This document shows, piece by piece, positions 44,646 to 53,643 of a stretch of DNA of 64,000 nucleotides (position 1 is the stretch's first letter; every line of letters starts with the position of its first letter). Made by a program: the position numbers and the translations under genes. The stretch covers positions 3,982,818 to 4,046,817 of the forward strand of contig NZ_CP074074.1 of NCBI RefSeq assembly GCF_045788535.1. The letters run 5' to 3'. The notes beneath the pieces were generated by a model. It made no database searches. It worked only from the letters and a program-made list of their open reading frames with translations, and was not told the origin of the DNA. The stretch is from Allotamlana fucoidanivorans (lineage in GTDB: Bacteria; Bacteroidota; Bacteroidia; Flavobacteriales; Flavobacteriaceae).

Positions 44646-45638
44646 ATGACTATGGAACAACGTACGTCAGTTCATATTAAACTAAAAGAAGGTGAAGCAA
44701 CCAACTATATGGATGCTTTCATTGACAAGTTTGGTGGAAAGATTTATGAAAATCGACTGATTGTTGAATCTGCCAAAAATGGACTCCAGTTTTCGTACTA
44801 CAATTTTATTGAGGAATTCGATCTTTTGGTGGCTCAAATAAATTTTCCCAAAGAAATCATTGTAGAGCGAATGCCCGATGAACGCCCTGATTATTATCAT
44901 TTTAACATGATTAACCAAGGGCAAATTAAGCAAAACTATCAAGATAGTTTAAAGTACACCTAGGCCGGCAGTTCCAACGGTATCTTTATTTATAATGGGA
45001 TGTTTCCGTTTACATCTGCGTTCCCGGCACGAAGTGATATTCAATCGATGGGCTATAAGTTTTCAAAAAAAGCATTGAACAAACTGATGCCTGAAGCCAT
45101 AGAATTAATGGATACCCTTTTTGGCAACGGCGAGGCCAAAGCCTATCATATAGGCATAAATTCTGAACTGGACAAAATGTTGGATGAGTTGTTCTTTTAT
45201 GAGAATTCAACCTTTGGGCGCATTCCCTTAGTAATGGCACGAGGTCTTGAAATACTACCAGTCCTGATGAAAACAATAAAAAAGCAATTGGACAAAGATG
45301 AACTAAACGGTTTGCACATTGATGATTATAAACGGCTGTTGGAGATAAAAAACTACTTATTAACCCATCTAGAGGATAAAGTGAATATTGAAGATGTGAC
45401 CAATCGTTTTGCTATCAGCCAGTCTAAACTCAAACGTGACTTTAAAACCTTATACAATACTACCGTCTATGCCTTTTATACTCAGGCTAAAATGGATGAA
45501 GCTTATCTGCGACTGCGTTCGGGCCAATATTCTGTTACCGAAGTAGGCTATGATTTAGGCTATCAGAATATATCGAAATTTTCGCTAATGTTTAAAAAGA
45601 TAAAGGGTATTAGCCCGAAAGAGGTGATCCCTTTGTAA
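44646..45638 (+). pseudogene. AraC-family regulator interrupted by an in-frame TAG
   Basis: Two frames, 44646-44963 and 45000-45638, are in the same phase and join without loss if TAG at 44961-44963 is read through: QDSLKYT-stop-AGSSNGIFIYNGMFPF. The full product would be 330 residues: an N-terminal sensing domain (TSVHIKLKEGEATNYMDAFIDKFGGKIYENR) and a C-terminal double helix-turn-helix (EDVTNRFAISQSKLKRDFKT; SVTEVGYDLGYQNISKFSLMFKKIKGISPKE). A single C-to-T change of CAG (Gln) would explain it. The remaining C-terminal part from 45000 could still make a DNA-binding domain. It is divergent from the serine hydrolase gene. Confidence 0.78.
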
Positions 45639-46333
45639 CACCAAAGTTGGTAGTTTTTGTAACGCAGCCCCTTATTGGTTTTTGGAATACATCATCCTAT
45701 TCAGACTGTCATTTAATTAAAAAATAGTCTCTCTTTTATCGCGTAAACTACTATTATAATCAGTATTATGGAGTTTTTACGTTTTATAGGACAAAAAATT
45801 TAAAACCATTTGTTATAAGTAAATAGTTAGTAGTATGAAAAAATGATATAAATTCAGAATTTAAAGCACAAACAGTTCAACTGTGTTACCAAAGGGAGAA
45901 TATAATTAAATGAATAGATGGGTAAATGTCTAAAGGATATATAATTGCCTTAAAGTATCAAAATAGAATAAGGCCCATAAGTCTAAAAGCCTATTTTAAA
46001 TGATACTTTAAAGCTAAAATTATGTAAATCCTTAAAGAAAAAGAACTAGAGCTTCTTTAAAAAACCGAGCACATCTATTCATAGAGGGATGGAAAATCTA
46101 TAGATTTATAGTCAATTATAAGTATTTATACCCTATTGAAAAGATGTACAATGTATTGAAAGCCAACAAAAGTAAATATTATAGGAGGTTTACCCATGAG
46201 GCAATTCAAAGCATATGCATGTAGGGTTAATAATTCTGTTCGTTTCGAATTGTTTTACCGCATGGTGCTTATAGTTTTGGATTGTCTTCAAATAATACCC
46301 CTTTAGTATATTCTCGTCTATTTAGTTTAATCC
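45639..46333. other. About 700 nt without intact gene, holding a transposase remnant
   Basis: Stops in all frames. The only recognisable coding trace is the IS3-type OrfB piece at 46081-46224. No terminal inverted repeats or target duplications could be picked out by eye. Confidence 0.5.
46081..46224 (+). pseudogene. Remnant of an IS3-family transposase OrfB N-terminus
   Basis: The plus frame reads IEGWKIYRFIVNYKYLYPIE, then KMYNVLKANKSKYYRRFTHE and a stop at 46222-46224. The pattern KYRFI-x-P(V/I)EKM-x-VL-x-S-YY is the start of OrfB in IS3/IS150-type elements, just after the OrfA-OrfB frameshift. The catalytic core is missing. Confidence 0.6.
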
Positions 46334-49039
46334 TTAAATGATAACCTTTAAAACTTGTCCTTGCTGTAGTATTATTTCTTTATCAAAAATGACTATCAAT
46401 TCAGAGTTGTCAATTTTTACAGATGCTTGAACAGTTTTTTCTCCAATAAAAACTTGAGCTGTCGTTTTGTTTAAATCTTCATTTAAGGAAAACTTCATTT
46501 GTTTTAAACGTAGTTTTCCATATTTTAGTTCAATTATTTGTGTTTGAGTACCTCCTTCAATCGTTTGGCTAATATTTCCCCAACTTTCAGCGGCAGAAAA
46601 AAAGCTTTTGAAGTTCTTAGGGTCTAGTTTTGGAGCAAATCCTAATTTTCCTGCAGGACCGTCAAAAGTAAATCCGCTTATTGCTAATAAAATATTCCAT
46701 GAATGCATGGCCCGTGAATAGTGATCGGAACCTTCTACTTCGCTCCATGGATTACGTTTTGCTCCATCGTAACGGTCGTGAATAGACCTAATAGAAACTA
46801 ATGCTTCGTCTAATAAACCTTCGTTTATCATATCACAAGATGCCTCGTATTCTAGGCCTGTCCACACATTTGTTTTATCATGTGTGTTTTCAAAACTTCG
46901 TGGTTTTTCTTTAGACCAGCCACCATTAATCATGGCCGCCTCTCCTTTTGCTGCCAGTACTCTGGCATTGGGTTTTTCGAAATCATAAATGGTTGCAATA
47001 TCAGGTGTCCAATTATATTTAAATATACTTTTAGCTGCTTTTTTGCATTTTTCAGGAGACAAAATGTATCCTAAGCCAAGTTGGTTTGCCCAGTTCTGGC
47101 CAAAAAGCTGTTGTGCATCACAAGCAGTTCCAGGGAAATATCCCGATCGACCTTCGTTAAATGCTTTTACATAGCTTCTGGCATTATCATCAATCTCTTC
47201 TGGCAATTTAAAGCCATTTTTAACCCCCACATTTCCATTAAAACCAACTGGGTACAAATGATAGTAGAATTCTCCATTCCACATTTTTTCATCCATAAAT
47301 TTTTGACCCGATTTAAATATAGCATGATATCTTGCAGCCAATTCAGGTTCTCCTTGAATAATAGCCATTTCTTCAGCAGCCCTTAATGCAGCTAAATACA
47401 AGGTGTTGTTGTATGGATTTGGCCCATACCACATCGGGTCCCAAAAGGTTTGTTCTCCCTCCAACACACCGTTGGGTTCTAAACCAATTTCGGCACCATC
47501 CTTAAAAATATGATATCCTATTGCCCCTTTTACTTGTTCCCAAATTGAATCCAGAAAATCGTTATTTGGTGACATTAAATGTTCACGGTAGGCTTTTAGA
47601 ACATAACCACTTTGTGCATCGGAGGCATAACTATGCGGAACATTGGGGTCATTCGGTAAATAACCTCGAAAATTAATTCGTCCCGAAGTACTATATGCTG
47701 TTGAATAATTGAAATCCTGAAGTAAACGAACAGAACGTTCCAACTCAGGAAACAATTTAGAAATGGCTGTTACAAAATTATAAACGTGGCCGCAGGTACC
47801 CATACAAAATCCTACGCCTTCATAAGCATAAAATCTTCCATTTTCCCAAATGGCTACGTTACCAGCTGCTAAGGTAGAAACCGGCATGGTTATACGATTT
47901 GATAGCCAATAAGGTAAAGTATTATCGTTATAGCTTTCTCTAAATAGTTTCGTTTTTCCATAAAGATCATCGAAATTGGCAGCAACATATTTGGCTACAT
48001 CATTGGAGTTGTTATACCAATTGTTATAAATATGTCCAACCCAACCTGGTGCTTCCGCGCTTGCTATTTTATACCGTCTACCATTTTCGTAATAATTTGG
48101 AAAATACCATGATATTAGAAAGGTGATTTCCTTTGTTTGGTTCGGTTTTAGCGTAATGCTGGAACCTACGCTTCCAGTAACAGGCTCTTTTGAGGTTGTA
48201 GTTGCGGTAATACCCTTATCTTTATCAGTTAATAATTCAGCTTTTGTATCCAATACACTTAAAGTAAAGCCACCCAGCTGAGGGTGTTTTAATAATGTAG
48301 AATCTGAACTTAAAGGCTTCATCTCAAAAGAAATTCCGGATACACCTTTTGATTTTAAAGTAGAATTACGGTACTCAACTTTAGCTTTCTCTGGGAAATG
48401 AATGTTCCTTAATATTCCATTAATGTTTATCTCTACGGATTTATCACTAGTATTTGAAAGCGCATACTTTAGCACTATAACAGGGTTGGCAGAGCTTCGC
48501 ACGTTCAATGGTACAAAAGGAGAGAAAACTTCGGAACGAATTTCGACAGGAAGTTCTTCGTCAGTTTTTTCATATTTCAATTTCGCCAAAGGATATTCAC
48601 CTATAAATTCTATGGCATTAAAGTCATTGCTAGTCAGGCTGTAATTGGTCGCATCTTTTCCTTCTTCTTTAATTGCTATAGAAAAGCTACTTTTTACTTT
48701 TGACACGCGTTCCTGTGGATACAAATATTGATAACCTGTGGATAAGCCGTGACCTGCATTGGGTTGTTGCTGTTGGTTATAAACAGATTCGAAAAAGCAA
48801 AGTTCTCCATCTCCAGTTATGTATACTTGTCCTGTCCCAATGCCACCACAAGGCATTCCAATCCATTTTAATTCAGCACCTTTATATACTTTTTGCTCTC
48901 CCTTCTCATATAAAGATTTTACCCAATCAGCGTCTATATTTTTTTCCAAAGGGATATAAGCATCATTTTTGTCGTGTTGTGCAAATAGACCTAGTGGTAA
49001 TAATGAAAATACCAGAAATAAATACTTTTTTTGAATCAT
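46334..49039 (-). CDS. Secreted GH116 family glycoside hydrolase (glucosylceramidase/beta-glucosidase type)
   Basis: A 901-residue protein with signal peptide (MIQKKYLFLVFSLLPLGLFAQ). The N-terminal beta domain begins KWIGMPCGGIGTGQVYITGDGELCFFE, the signature of GBA2/DUF608 proteins. The C-terminal (alpha/alpha)6 domain has VLEGEQTFWDPMWYGPNPYNN (Glu 527 and 529), FPGTACDAQQLFGQNWANQLG (Asp 641, position of the acid/base) and WTGLEYEASCDMINEGLLDEAL. Substrates in the family are beta-glucosides, beta-xylosides or N-acetylglucosaminides. A small lipoprotein with RbsD/FucU likeness is encoded just upstream on the same strand (35-nt gap), so both probably act on the same sugar outside the inner membrane. 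Confidence 0.88.
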   Translation of the reverse strand: MIQKKYLFLVFSLLPLGLFAQHDKNDAYIPLEKNIDADWVKSLYEKGEQKVYKGAELKWIGMPCGGIGTGQVYITGDGELCFFESVYNQQQQPNAGHGLSTGYQYLYPQERVSKVKSSFSIAIKEEGKDATNYSLTSNDFNAIEFIGEYPLAKLKYEKTDEELPVEIRSEVFSPFVPLNVRSSANPVIVLKYALSNTSDKSVEININGILRNIHFPEKAKVEYRNSTLKSKGVSGISFEMKPLSSDSTLLKHPQLGGFTLSVLDTKAELLTDKDKGITATTTSKEPVTGSVGSSITLKPNQTKEITFLISWYFPNYYENGRRYKIASAEAPGWVGHIYNNWYNNSNDVAKYVAANFDDLYGKTKLFRESYNDNTLPYWLSNRITMPVSTLAAGNVAIWENGRFYAYEGVGFCMGTCGHVYNFVTAISKLFPELERSVRLLQDFNYSTAYSTSGRINFRGYLPNDPNVPHSYASDAQSGYVLKAYREHLMSPNNDFLDSIWEQVKGAIGYHIFKDGAEIGLEPNGVLEGEQTFWDPMWYGPNPYNNTLYLAALRAAEEMAIIQGEPELAARYHAIFKSGQKFMDEKMWNGEFYYHLYPVGFNGNVGVKNGFKLPEEIDDNARSYVKAFNEGRSGYFPGTACDAQQLFGQNWANQLGLGYILSPEKCKKAAKSIFKYNWTPDIATIYDFEKPNARVLAAKGEAAMINGGWSKEKPRSFENTHDKTNVWTGLEYEASCDMINEGLLDEALVSIRSIHDRYDGAKRNPWSEVEGSDHYSRAMHSWNILLAISGFTFDGPAGKLGFAPKLDPKNFKSFFSAAESWGNISQTIEGGTQTQIIELKYGKLRLKQMKFSLNEDLNKTTAQVFIGEKTVQASVKIDNSELIVIFDKEIILQQGQVLKVII

Positions 49040-49074
49040 ACTCTTTTTTTTAAAACTATTTTTTGCTTTTTTTT

Positions 49075-49632
49075 CTATAACATTGTTCTTAAGCGCTTTT
49101 CTGCTTCATTATTCCAATACTTGCAGTCAAGCTGGTAAAATACCGAAGTATAGGGTATGGTATAATCGGTCTTTATTATTATTACGTTGAATAACTCAGA
49201 AGCTTTGTCGAGCTTGTAGATAATATCTTCGTGCACTTCTTTTTTTATTTCTCCTGTAAGAAAAGTTTTAATGTTAGCACGAAACAAGGCAACACCAGGT
49301 GCATCTTCTTCTGGAATAAAGTCAAGTTCCTTATCTAAAAAAGTAATTGGCTTGATATGCTTTTGTTGCTGAATAAGTGCATTTACTTTTTTGATAGTTG
49401 TAATGTGGTCATTGTTACTAAGTATGGTGGTAATACCCGGGTTACTTTGAAGCGGATAAGCCGCATCGGCAACAACAATCCAATTACGATGTCCTAAAAG
49501 TTGAATCTGAGATTTGAGCTGGTTTTCCCAACTAAGATCATTTGTGCTTGTGTTGTTATTTGTACCCGAACAACTTGCTAAAATAAAAATCACAAGAAAC
49601 AGCAGGTAGTTAATCCTTTTGAAATATTTCAT
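49075..49632 (-). CDS. Lipoprotein with RbsD/FucU (sugar mutarotase)-like domain
   Basis: A 185-residue protein: leader with lipobox LASC (Cys 21), a Thr/Asn linker, then LKSQIQLLGHRNWIVVADAAYPLQS. The LGHxxxIVVADAxxP block is the hallmark of the RbsD/FucU fold (D-ribose pyranase, L-fucose mutarotase), whose His and Asp are catalytic. The C-terminal IIIKTDYTIPYTSVFYQLDCKYWNNEAEKRLR fits the rest of that fold. Known RbsD/FucU proteins are cytoplasmic, so a lipid-anchored one would be unusual. It is upstream of, and on the same strand as, the secreted GH116 gene and may act on the sugar it releases. Confidence 0.6.
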   Translation of the reverse strand: MKYFKRINYLLFLVIFILASCSGTNNNTSTNDLSWENQLKSQIQLLGHRNWIVVADAAYPLQSNPGITTILSNNDHITTIKKVNALIQQQKHIKPITFLDKELDFIPEEDAPGVALFRANIKTFLTGEIKKEVHEDIIYKLDKASELFNVIIIKTDYTIPYTSVFYQLDCKYWNNEAEKRLRTML

Positions 49633-49845
49633 AAACCATAATTTAAGAGGAATAATCCGATTAGGTTTATAAAATTACGGATAGTAAAATAGATTACAAA
49701 AAAATACGTATCCCATGGATATTGCAATAAGTCTCATAGCAATTTAGGACTTGTAACTTACTGAATAATTGAGATCTATGTATTGAGTCTATAATTGATA
49801 TGTATAGTTTGTTTTAGATAATAAACAGCAATTCTTCTTGCCTTA

Positions 49846-49929
49846 TTATTGTTTGTTTTGAATGTATTCTGTTGGCGTTTGATTGGTATGATTTTTAAAA
49901 ACATAATAGAAAGAAGATTTTAAATTAAA
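49846..49929 (-). pseudogene. C-terminal fragment of an AraC-family regulator
   Basis: On the minus strand FNLKSSFYYVFKNHTNQTPT, then EYIQNKQ and a stop. The F-xSKSSF-x-VFKK-TGxTPxEY pattern is the end of the second AraC helix-turn-helix. Upstream the frame is closed by TGA (49932-49930). The rest of the 400-nt gap 49633-50039 shows no gene. Confidence 0.6.
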
Positions 49930-50039
49930 TCAACATTTTTCAGTCATAGAAACCAATTTTAACTTCTTATTTTCAGTTTAAATGGTTTTGAATAACGTCT
50001 GATAACTTTATCATATTTATACATAATACTTGAAATTAT

Positions 50040-50624
50040 TTAGCCTTTATTTAGGCATTGTATTAATTTTAATGTCTCTTTGACGAAATCTGTTTTTCCT
50101 AGTACATACGAGCCTCTATCGTTTTTAAACTTAGACGCTAATTCAATTTTTAAAACTTCGTATTCTTTTGCTCGTTTTTTATTCACATTTAGATAGTCTC
50201 GAAAGTCTAATTGTTTCCACATTACATTATCTTTTGGACACATATGAATGTGAAAAACCTGTTCTTTTTTTCCATCAATATTATATCCTTTTCCAAATGT
50301 TGAATATTCCTCAATAGTTTCTCTTGCTGGAACTTTGAAATGGGAATAGCCCAGTTCAGTGAATTGGGCTATTAATTGCTCGTCAAACAATAAATCTTTT
50401 GGAATTTCAATCATTAAGTCGATATACGGTTTAGATTTTATTGATGTAATTGATGAACTGCCAAAGTGCTCAATTCTTAATATTGTTTTTTGTCCGACCT
50501 TTTCTAAAATCCGCTGTTTCTCATTTTCATAGATATTTTTCCACTCAGGATTATGGTCAACCAATTCAATTGGGAAAAGTGTATTCCAATCCTCTTTAGT
50601 CAAATCGTATAATGTTTTTGTCAT
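50040..50624 (-). CDS. GrpB family protein
   Basis: A 194-residue protein of the GrpB/UPF0157 nucleotidyltransferase-like family: IELVDHNPEWKNIYENEKQRILEKVG, ILRIEHFGSSSITSIKSKPYIDLMIEIPKD (GSS plus DxxI positions of the fold), YNIDGKKEQVFHIHMCPKDNVMWKQLDFRDYL and FVKETLKL. Such proteins are thought to be minimal nucleotidyltransferases; some are fused to dephospho-CoA kinase. It is a single accessory gene, 400 nt from either neighbour, and its mobile-looking surroundings fit gain by transfer. Confidence 0.88.
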   Translation of the reverse strand: MTKTLYDLTKEDWNTLFPIELVDHNPEWKNIYENEKQRILEKVGQKTILRIEHFGSSSITSIKSKPYIDLMIEIPKDLLFDEQLIAQFTELGYSHFKVPARETIEEYSTFGKGYNIDGKKEQVFHIHMCPKDNVMWKQLDFRDYLNVNKKRAKEYEVLKIELASKFKNDRGSYVLGKTDFVKETLKLIQCLNKG

Positions 50625-50961
50625 TATTTTTTGGTTGATTGATAATGAATCACAATGGTTTAGGCTATGATTACGTTGTGAAAAACGTCATTAGACTTTT
50701 CCGCTTATGTAATCATACCGGATTAAAAGTACAAAGTTTAAAATTTAGGACAAAGCCCACAATGAAATATAGTAATTGTGCCTGTTACACAACACTTAAA
50801 TATAGTTTAAAATTTTAAGATATGTGTGTAAATTCTTATTTTTAAAAATGCAAACCAAAAGGGATTATCAAGAAAATACTGTATGCGTTAAACACAATGG
50901 TTAGTATATGCATTGTGCAATCGATAGAGAGCATTATCACATATACATTGTTTGGTGATTG
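50625..50961. other. Intergenic stretch with repeat copy B
   Basis: About 340 nt without an intact gene. It carries the promoter side of grpB-like and, at 50776-50853, the second copy of the 78-nt repeat. No other structure was recognised. Confidence 0.45.
50776..50853 (+). repeat. 78-nt repeat, copy B
   Basis: 64 of 78 positions equal to 41733-41810 in the same orientation, starting TTGTGCCTGTTACACAACAC. Most conserved in the first 44 bases (39 equal). Confidence 0.6.
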
Positions 50962-52602
50962 TTATTTTGATTCGAGAATAATAAAACCATTTTTAACCAT
51001 CTGAATTTCAATATTCTCATTTAATGAACTGAATTGACTTTCATCATCACTAAATACAGTTTTCCAACTGTTTTCGGAAGGCTCAAAAGGAAGTTCCTCT
51101 GTATTTATTATCATAGATGTTGCTTGGTCCGTTAAATTGAAAGCTAAAATATAACCAGACAAATTGTTCCATCGACAATAGGTGAAGGTAGAATCATTTT
51201 CATGCTGTATTATTTCAAATTCGCCTGTTGTAAATGCAGAGTTTGAAGATCTAAATTTTAAAATTTTGCGATAGAAATTCAACAATGAATTAGGATTGTT
51301 AATTTGCTCTTCAACTGAAATTCCATCTTTTGATTTTATAGATTTTTTTTCCCAATAAGGCTGGACGTTTTCAAACCAAAGTGCATTTCCAGCTTCGTTA
51401 ATATCCGCTGTCCATTCAAACGGTTCTCTTACTGAAATATCGAGACCATCACTTAGTTCCAGAAGACTTTCATGTCTAATTAATTCTTCTCTTTTGCCAG
51501 TCATTCCTATTTCCTGCCCATAATAGATATATGGAATAAACTTCATTAAATAAGTTAGTGTTGCCAATTGCTTGTTTTTCGCAGTATTGTTGCCAATCTT
51601 ACTTAATACTCGATCTGTATCATGTTGATCCAAAAAAGCAAACATGTTCTTTCCTTCTGGAAGATCCTGTTTTGACCACTTGAAATACTCTCTTAAAATG
51701 GTTGGATTATTAACGTTGAAGTGAAGCCCAAAAGAATATGCTACTTCAACGCCAGATTTTTTCATCCACGAATGTGCATCACCATCATCCCATGTCGCCT
51801 GTTCAGCTACAAAAGTCACGTCTGGATTAATGCGCTTGCTGTTATCAATTATTGGCTTCCAAAAACCTTGTGCCAAATTGGTTAAAATTCCCTTCTTTAA
51901 CTGATCATTATGAAATGCATCTATCCGAAATCCATCCACACCATCCTCAAAGGAACCATCTCCATTAGGATCTACCCAGAAAGCATAATAATCCTTAATA
52001 TATTCAGCAACTTCTTCCTTATACAGGTTTACAATCGTGATGTCCGTATAATATCCATCATATGATTTTAATCCCTTAAGGTCAAAAACCATTGTTTCTG
52101 GTTCTGTATTTAAGCTGTCTTTATACATAACATAATTGCTAAATTCCGAATTTGGGTTTTGAAATGACTCTCCAAACCAGGGGTGCTCCTTGATTACATA
52201 TTGAAGTTCGGTATCCATATAGAATTTCATTCCTCTGCGATGAATCTCCTTTACCATATTGAAGTAGTCATCCACAGTACCGAATTCAGAATCAATGCCA
52301 TAGTAGTCATGTGTAAAATAATTATGATAATAGGATGAAGGATACAATGGTGTCATAATTATTGAAGTAATACCCAAATCTTGGATATAATCTAGCTGCT
52401 GAGTAACACCGTTTAAATCACCGATTCTATCACCATTACTATCGAAAAAACTTCGTGGAAATATCAAATAAAATATTTCTTCTTCTAACGCTACTTTATT
52501 AGTTGATTCGAGAGTCCGCTTTTCAATTGACAACTGTCTACATCCTGCAATTAGCAACATCAGAATTAAAAAAATTAAGTATAAATTCTTTGGTTGTATC
52601 AT
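50962..52602 (-). CDS. GH13-family (alpha-amylase-type) lipoprotein
   Basis: A 546-residue protein with lipobox LIAGC (Cys 21), so probably anchored outside the cytoplasm. The TIM-barrel residues of GH13 are there: nucleophile D228 (GFRIDAFHN), acid/base E267 (TFVAEQATW), and D328 (FLDQHDTDR). Region I is FYMDTELQYV: D130 is kept but the usual NH is replaced by QY, and region IV has QHD where NHD is common. These changes occur in a less-studied Bacteroidota clade, so the specificity is open (starch-like, sucrose-like or alpha-glucoside). It is the last gene behind the sucrose genes, with a 122-nt gap. Confidence 0.82.
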   Translation of the reverse strand: MIQPKNLYLIFLILMLLIAGCRQLSIEKRTLESTNKVALEEEIFYLIFPRSFFDSNGDRIGDLNGVTQQLDYIQDLGITSIIMTPLYPSSYYHNYFTHDYYGIDSEFGTVDDYFNMVKEIHRRGMKFYMDTELQYVIKEHPWFGESFQNPNSEFSNYVMYKDSLNTEPETMVFDLKGLKSYDGYYTDITIVNLYKEEVAEYIKDYYAFWVDPNGDGSFEDGVDGFRIDAFHNDQLKKGILTNLAQGFWKPIIDNSKRINPDVTFVAEQATWDDGDAHSWMKKSGVEVAYSFGLHFNVNNPTILREYFKWSKQDLPEGKNMFAFLDQHDTDRVLSKIGNNTAKNKQLATLTYLMKFIPYIYYGQEIGMTGKREELIRHESLLELSDGLDISVREPFEWTADINEAGNALWFENVQPYWEKKSIKSKDGISVEEQINNPNSLLNFYRKILKFRSSNSAFTTGEFEIIQHENDSTFTYCRWNNLSGYILAFNLTDQATSMIINTEELPFEPSENSWKTVFSDDESQFSSLNENIEIQMVKNGFIILESK

Positions 52603-52724
52603 ATTCTAAATTATCGCCAATTCCATATAAACTTACCAAAGATACCATTTAGCCTATAAAAAATCCCAACAAACAAATCGTATTACAGGACAGTGCTTTA
52701 AAAGACGTGTTTGTAGCTACTAGT

Positions 52725-53603
52725 CTACCCCATAAACCGTTCAATATCTAATAATGATATGCTAGGATTTGCGCCCTTGCTTTGTGCTACCATAGCACCT
52801 ACCGCACAGCCATAATCAATAGCTTTTTGAGGAGGCTCATTGTTTAATAAATAACTTATTAAAGTTCCTAGAAAAGCATCTCCTGCTCCAACGGTATCAA
52901 CCACTTCAATTTTGTAACCACTATTATAAAATAGGCGCTCTTGGTGCCATAAAACCGCACCAAAGGCACCTTTAGTAACACATATACTTGGCGTATTAGT
53001 TTTATTGGCAATAAATTTTAAATTCTGTTCTAGGCCTCTAAATGGTGAATTCAAATACGCACTAACTTCATAAAGTTCATCATCATTAAATTTTATAAAA
53101 TCAGAGGCTAACATTAATTCAATCAGTAATTTTTTTGAGTAAAATGGAGGTCTTAAATTCAGGTCGAATATCTTATATGACGCCAGATTCAAATAATTTT
53201 TCAGGGTAGCTTTGGACACTGCATCTCTAGCTACTAAACTTCCAAAAACAAAAGCATCGGCTGCCTTAACTACTTTTTCTCCTTGTGCGGTTGTTTCAAT
53301 TTTATCCCAAGCTCTTGGGTATTCTATAGTATAAGTTGCCGAACCTTTATCATTTAAACTTACTAGAACCGATCCTGTTGCATGGGCATCAAACTTTTGA
53401 ATACAACGAACGTTTACATGATGCTCTTTTACATAAGCAATTAATTTGTCACCTAGAGCATCTTTCCCAACCGCACTAATCATAGTCACGTCATGGCCAA
53501 AGGCTGCCAAACGCAGCGCCACATTAAGTGGTGCCCCTCCTATTTTCTTATTCTCAGGAAAAATATCCCACAATATTTCTCCAAAGCAAACAATATGACT
53601 CAT
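52725..53603 (-). CDS. Fructokinase (PfkB family)
   Basis: A 292-residue sugar kinase: IVCFGEILWDIFPENKKIGGAPLNVALRLAAFG at the N-terminus and DTVGAGDAFLGTL with catalytic Asp 242 (GAGD) near the end. The N-terminal GEI-WD-P and GGAP-NVA pattern is that of fructokinases rather than ribokinase or adenosine kinase. The enzyme would phosphorylate fructose to fructose-6-phosphate. It is encoded 40 nt behind the GT4 gene, next to the invertase, so it can recycle the fructose that the invertase frees into the substrate of the synthase. Confidence 0.87.
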   Translation of the reverse strand: MSHIVCFGEILWDIFPENKKIGGAPLNVALRLAAFGHDVTMISAVGKDALGDKLIAYVKEHHVNVRCIQKFDAHATGSVLVSLNDKGSATYTIEYPRAWDKIETTAQGEKVVKAADAFVFGSLVARDAVSKATLKNYLNLASYKIFDLNLRPPFYSKKLLIELMLASDFIKFNDDELYEVSAYLNSPFRGLEQNLKFIANKTNTPSICVTKGAFGAVLWHQERLFYNSGYKIEVVDTVGAGDAFLGTLISYLLNNEPPQKAIDYGCAVGAMVAQSKGANPSISLLDIERFMG

Positions 53604-53643
53604 AAGGAAAGTTTCAGTAGTTACAATATTATATTCGGATGTC

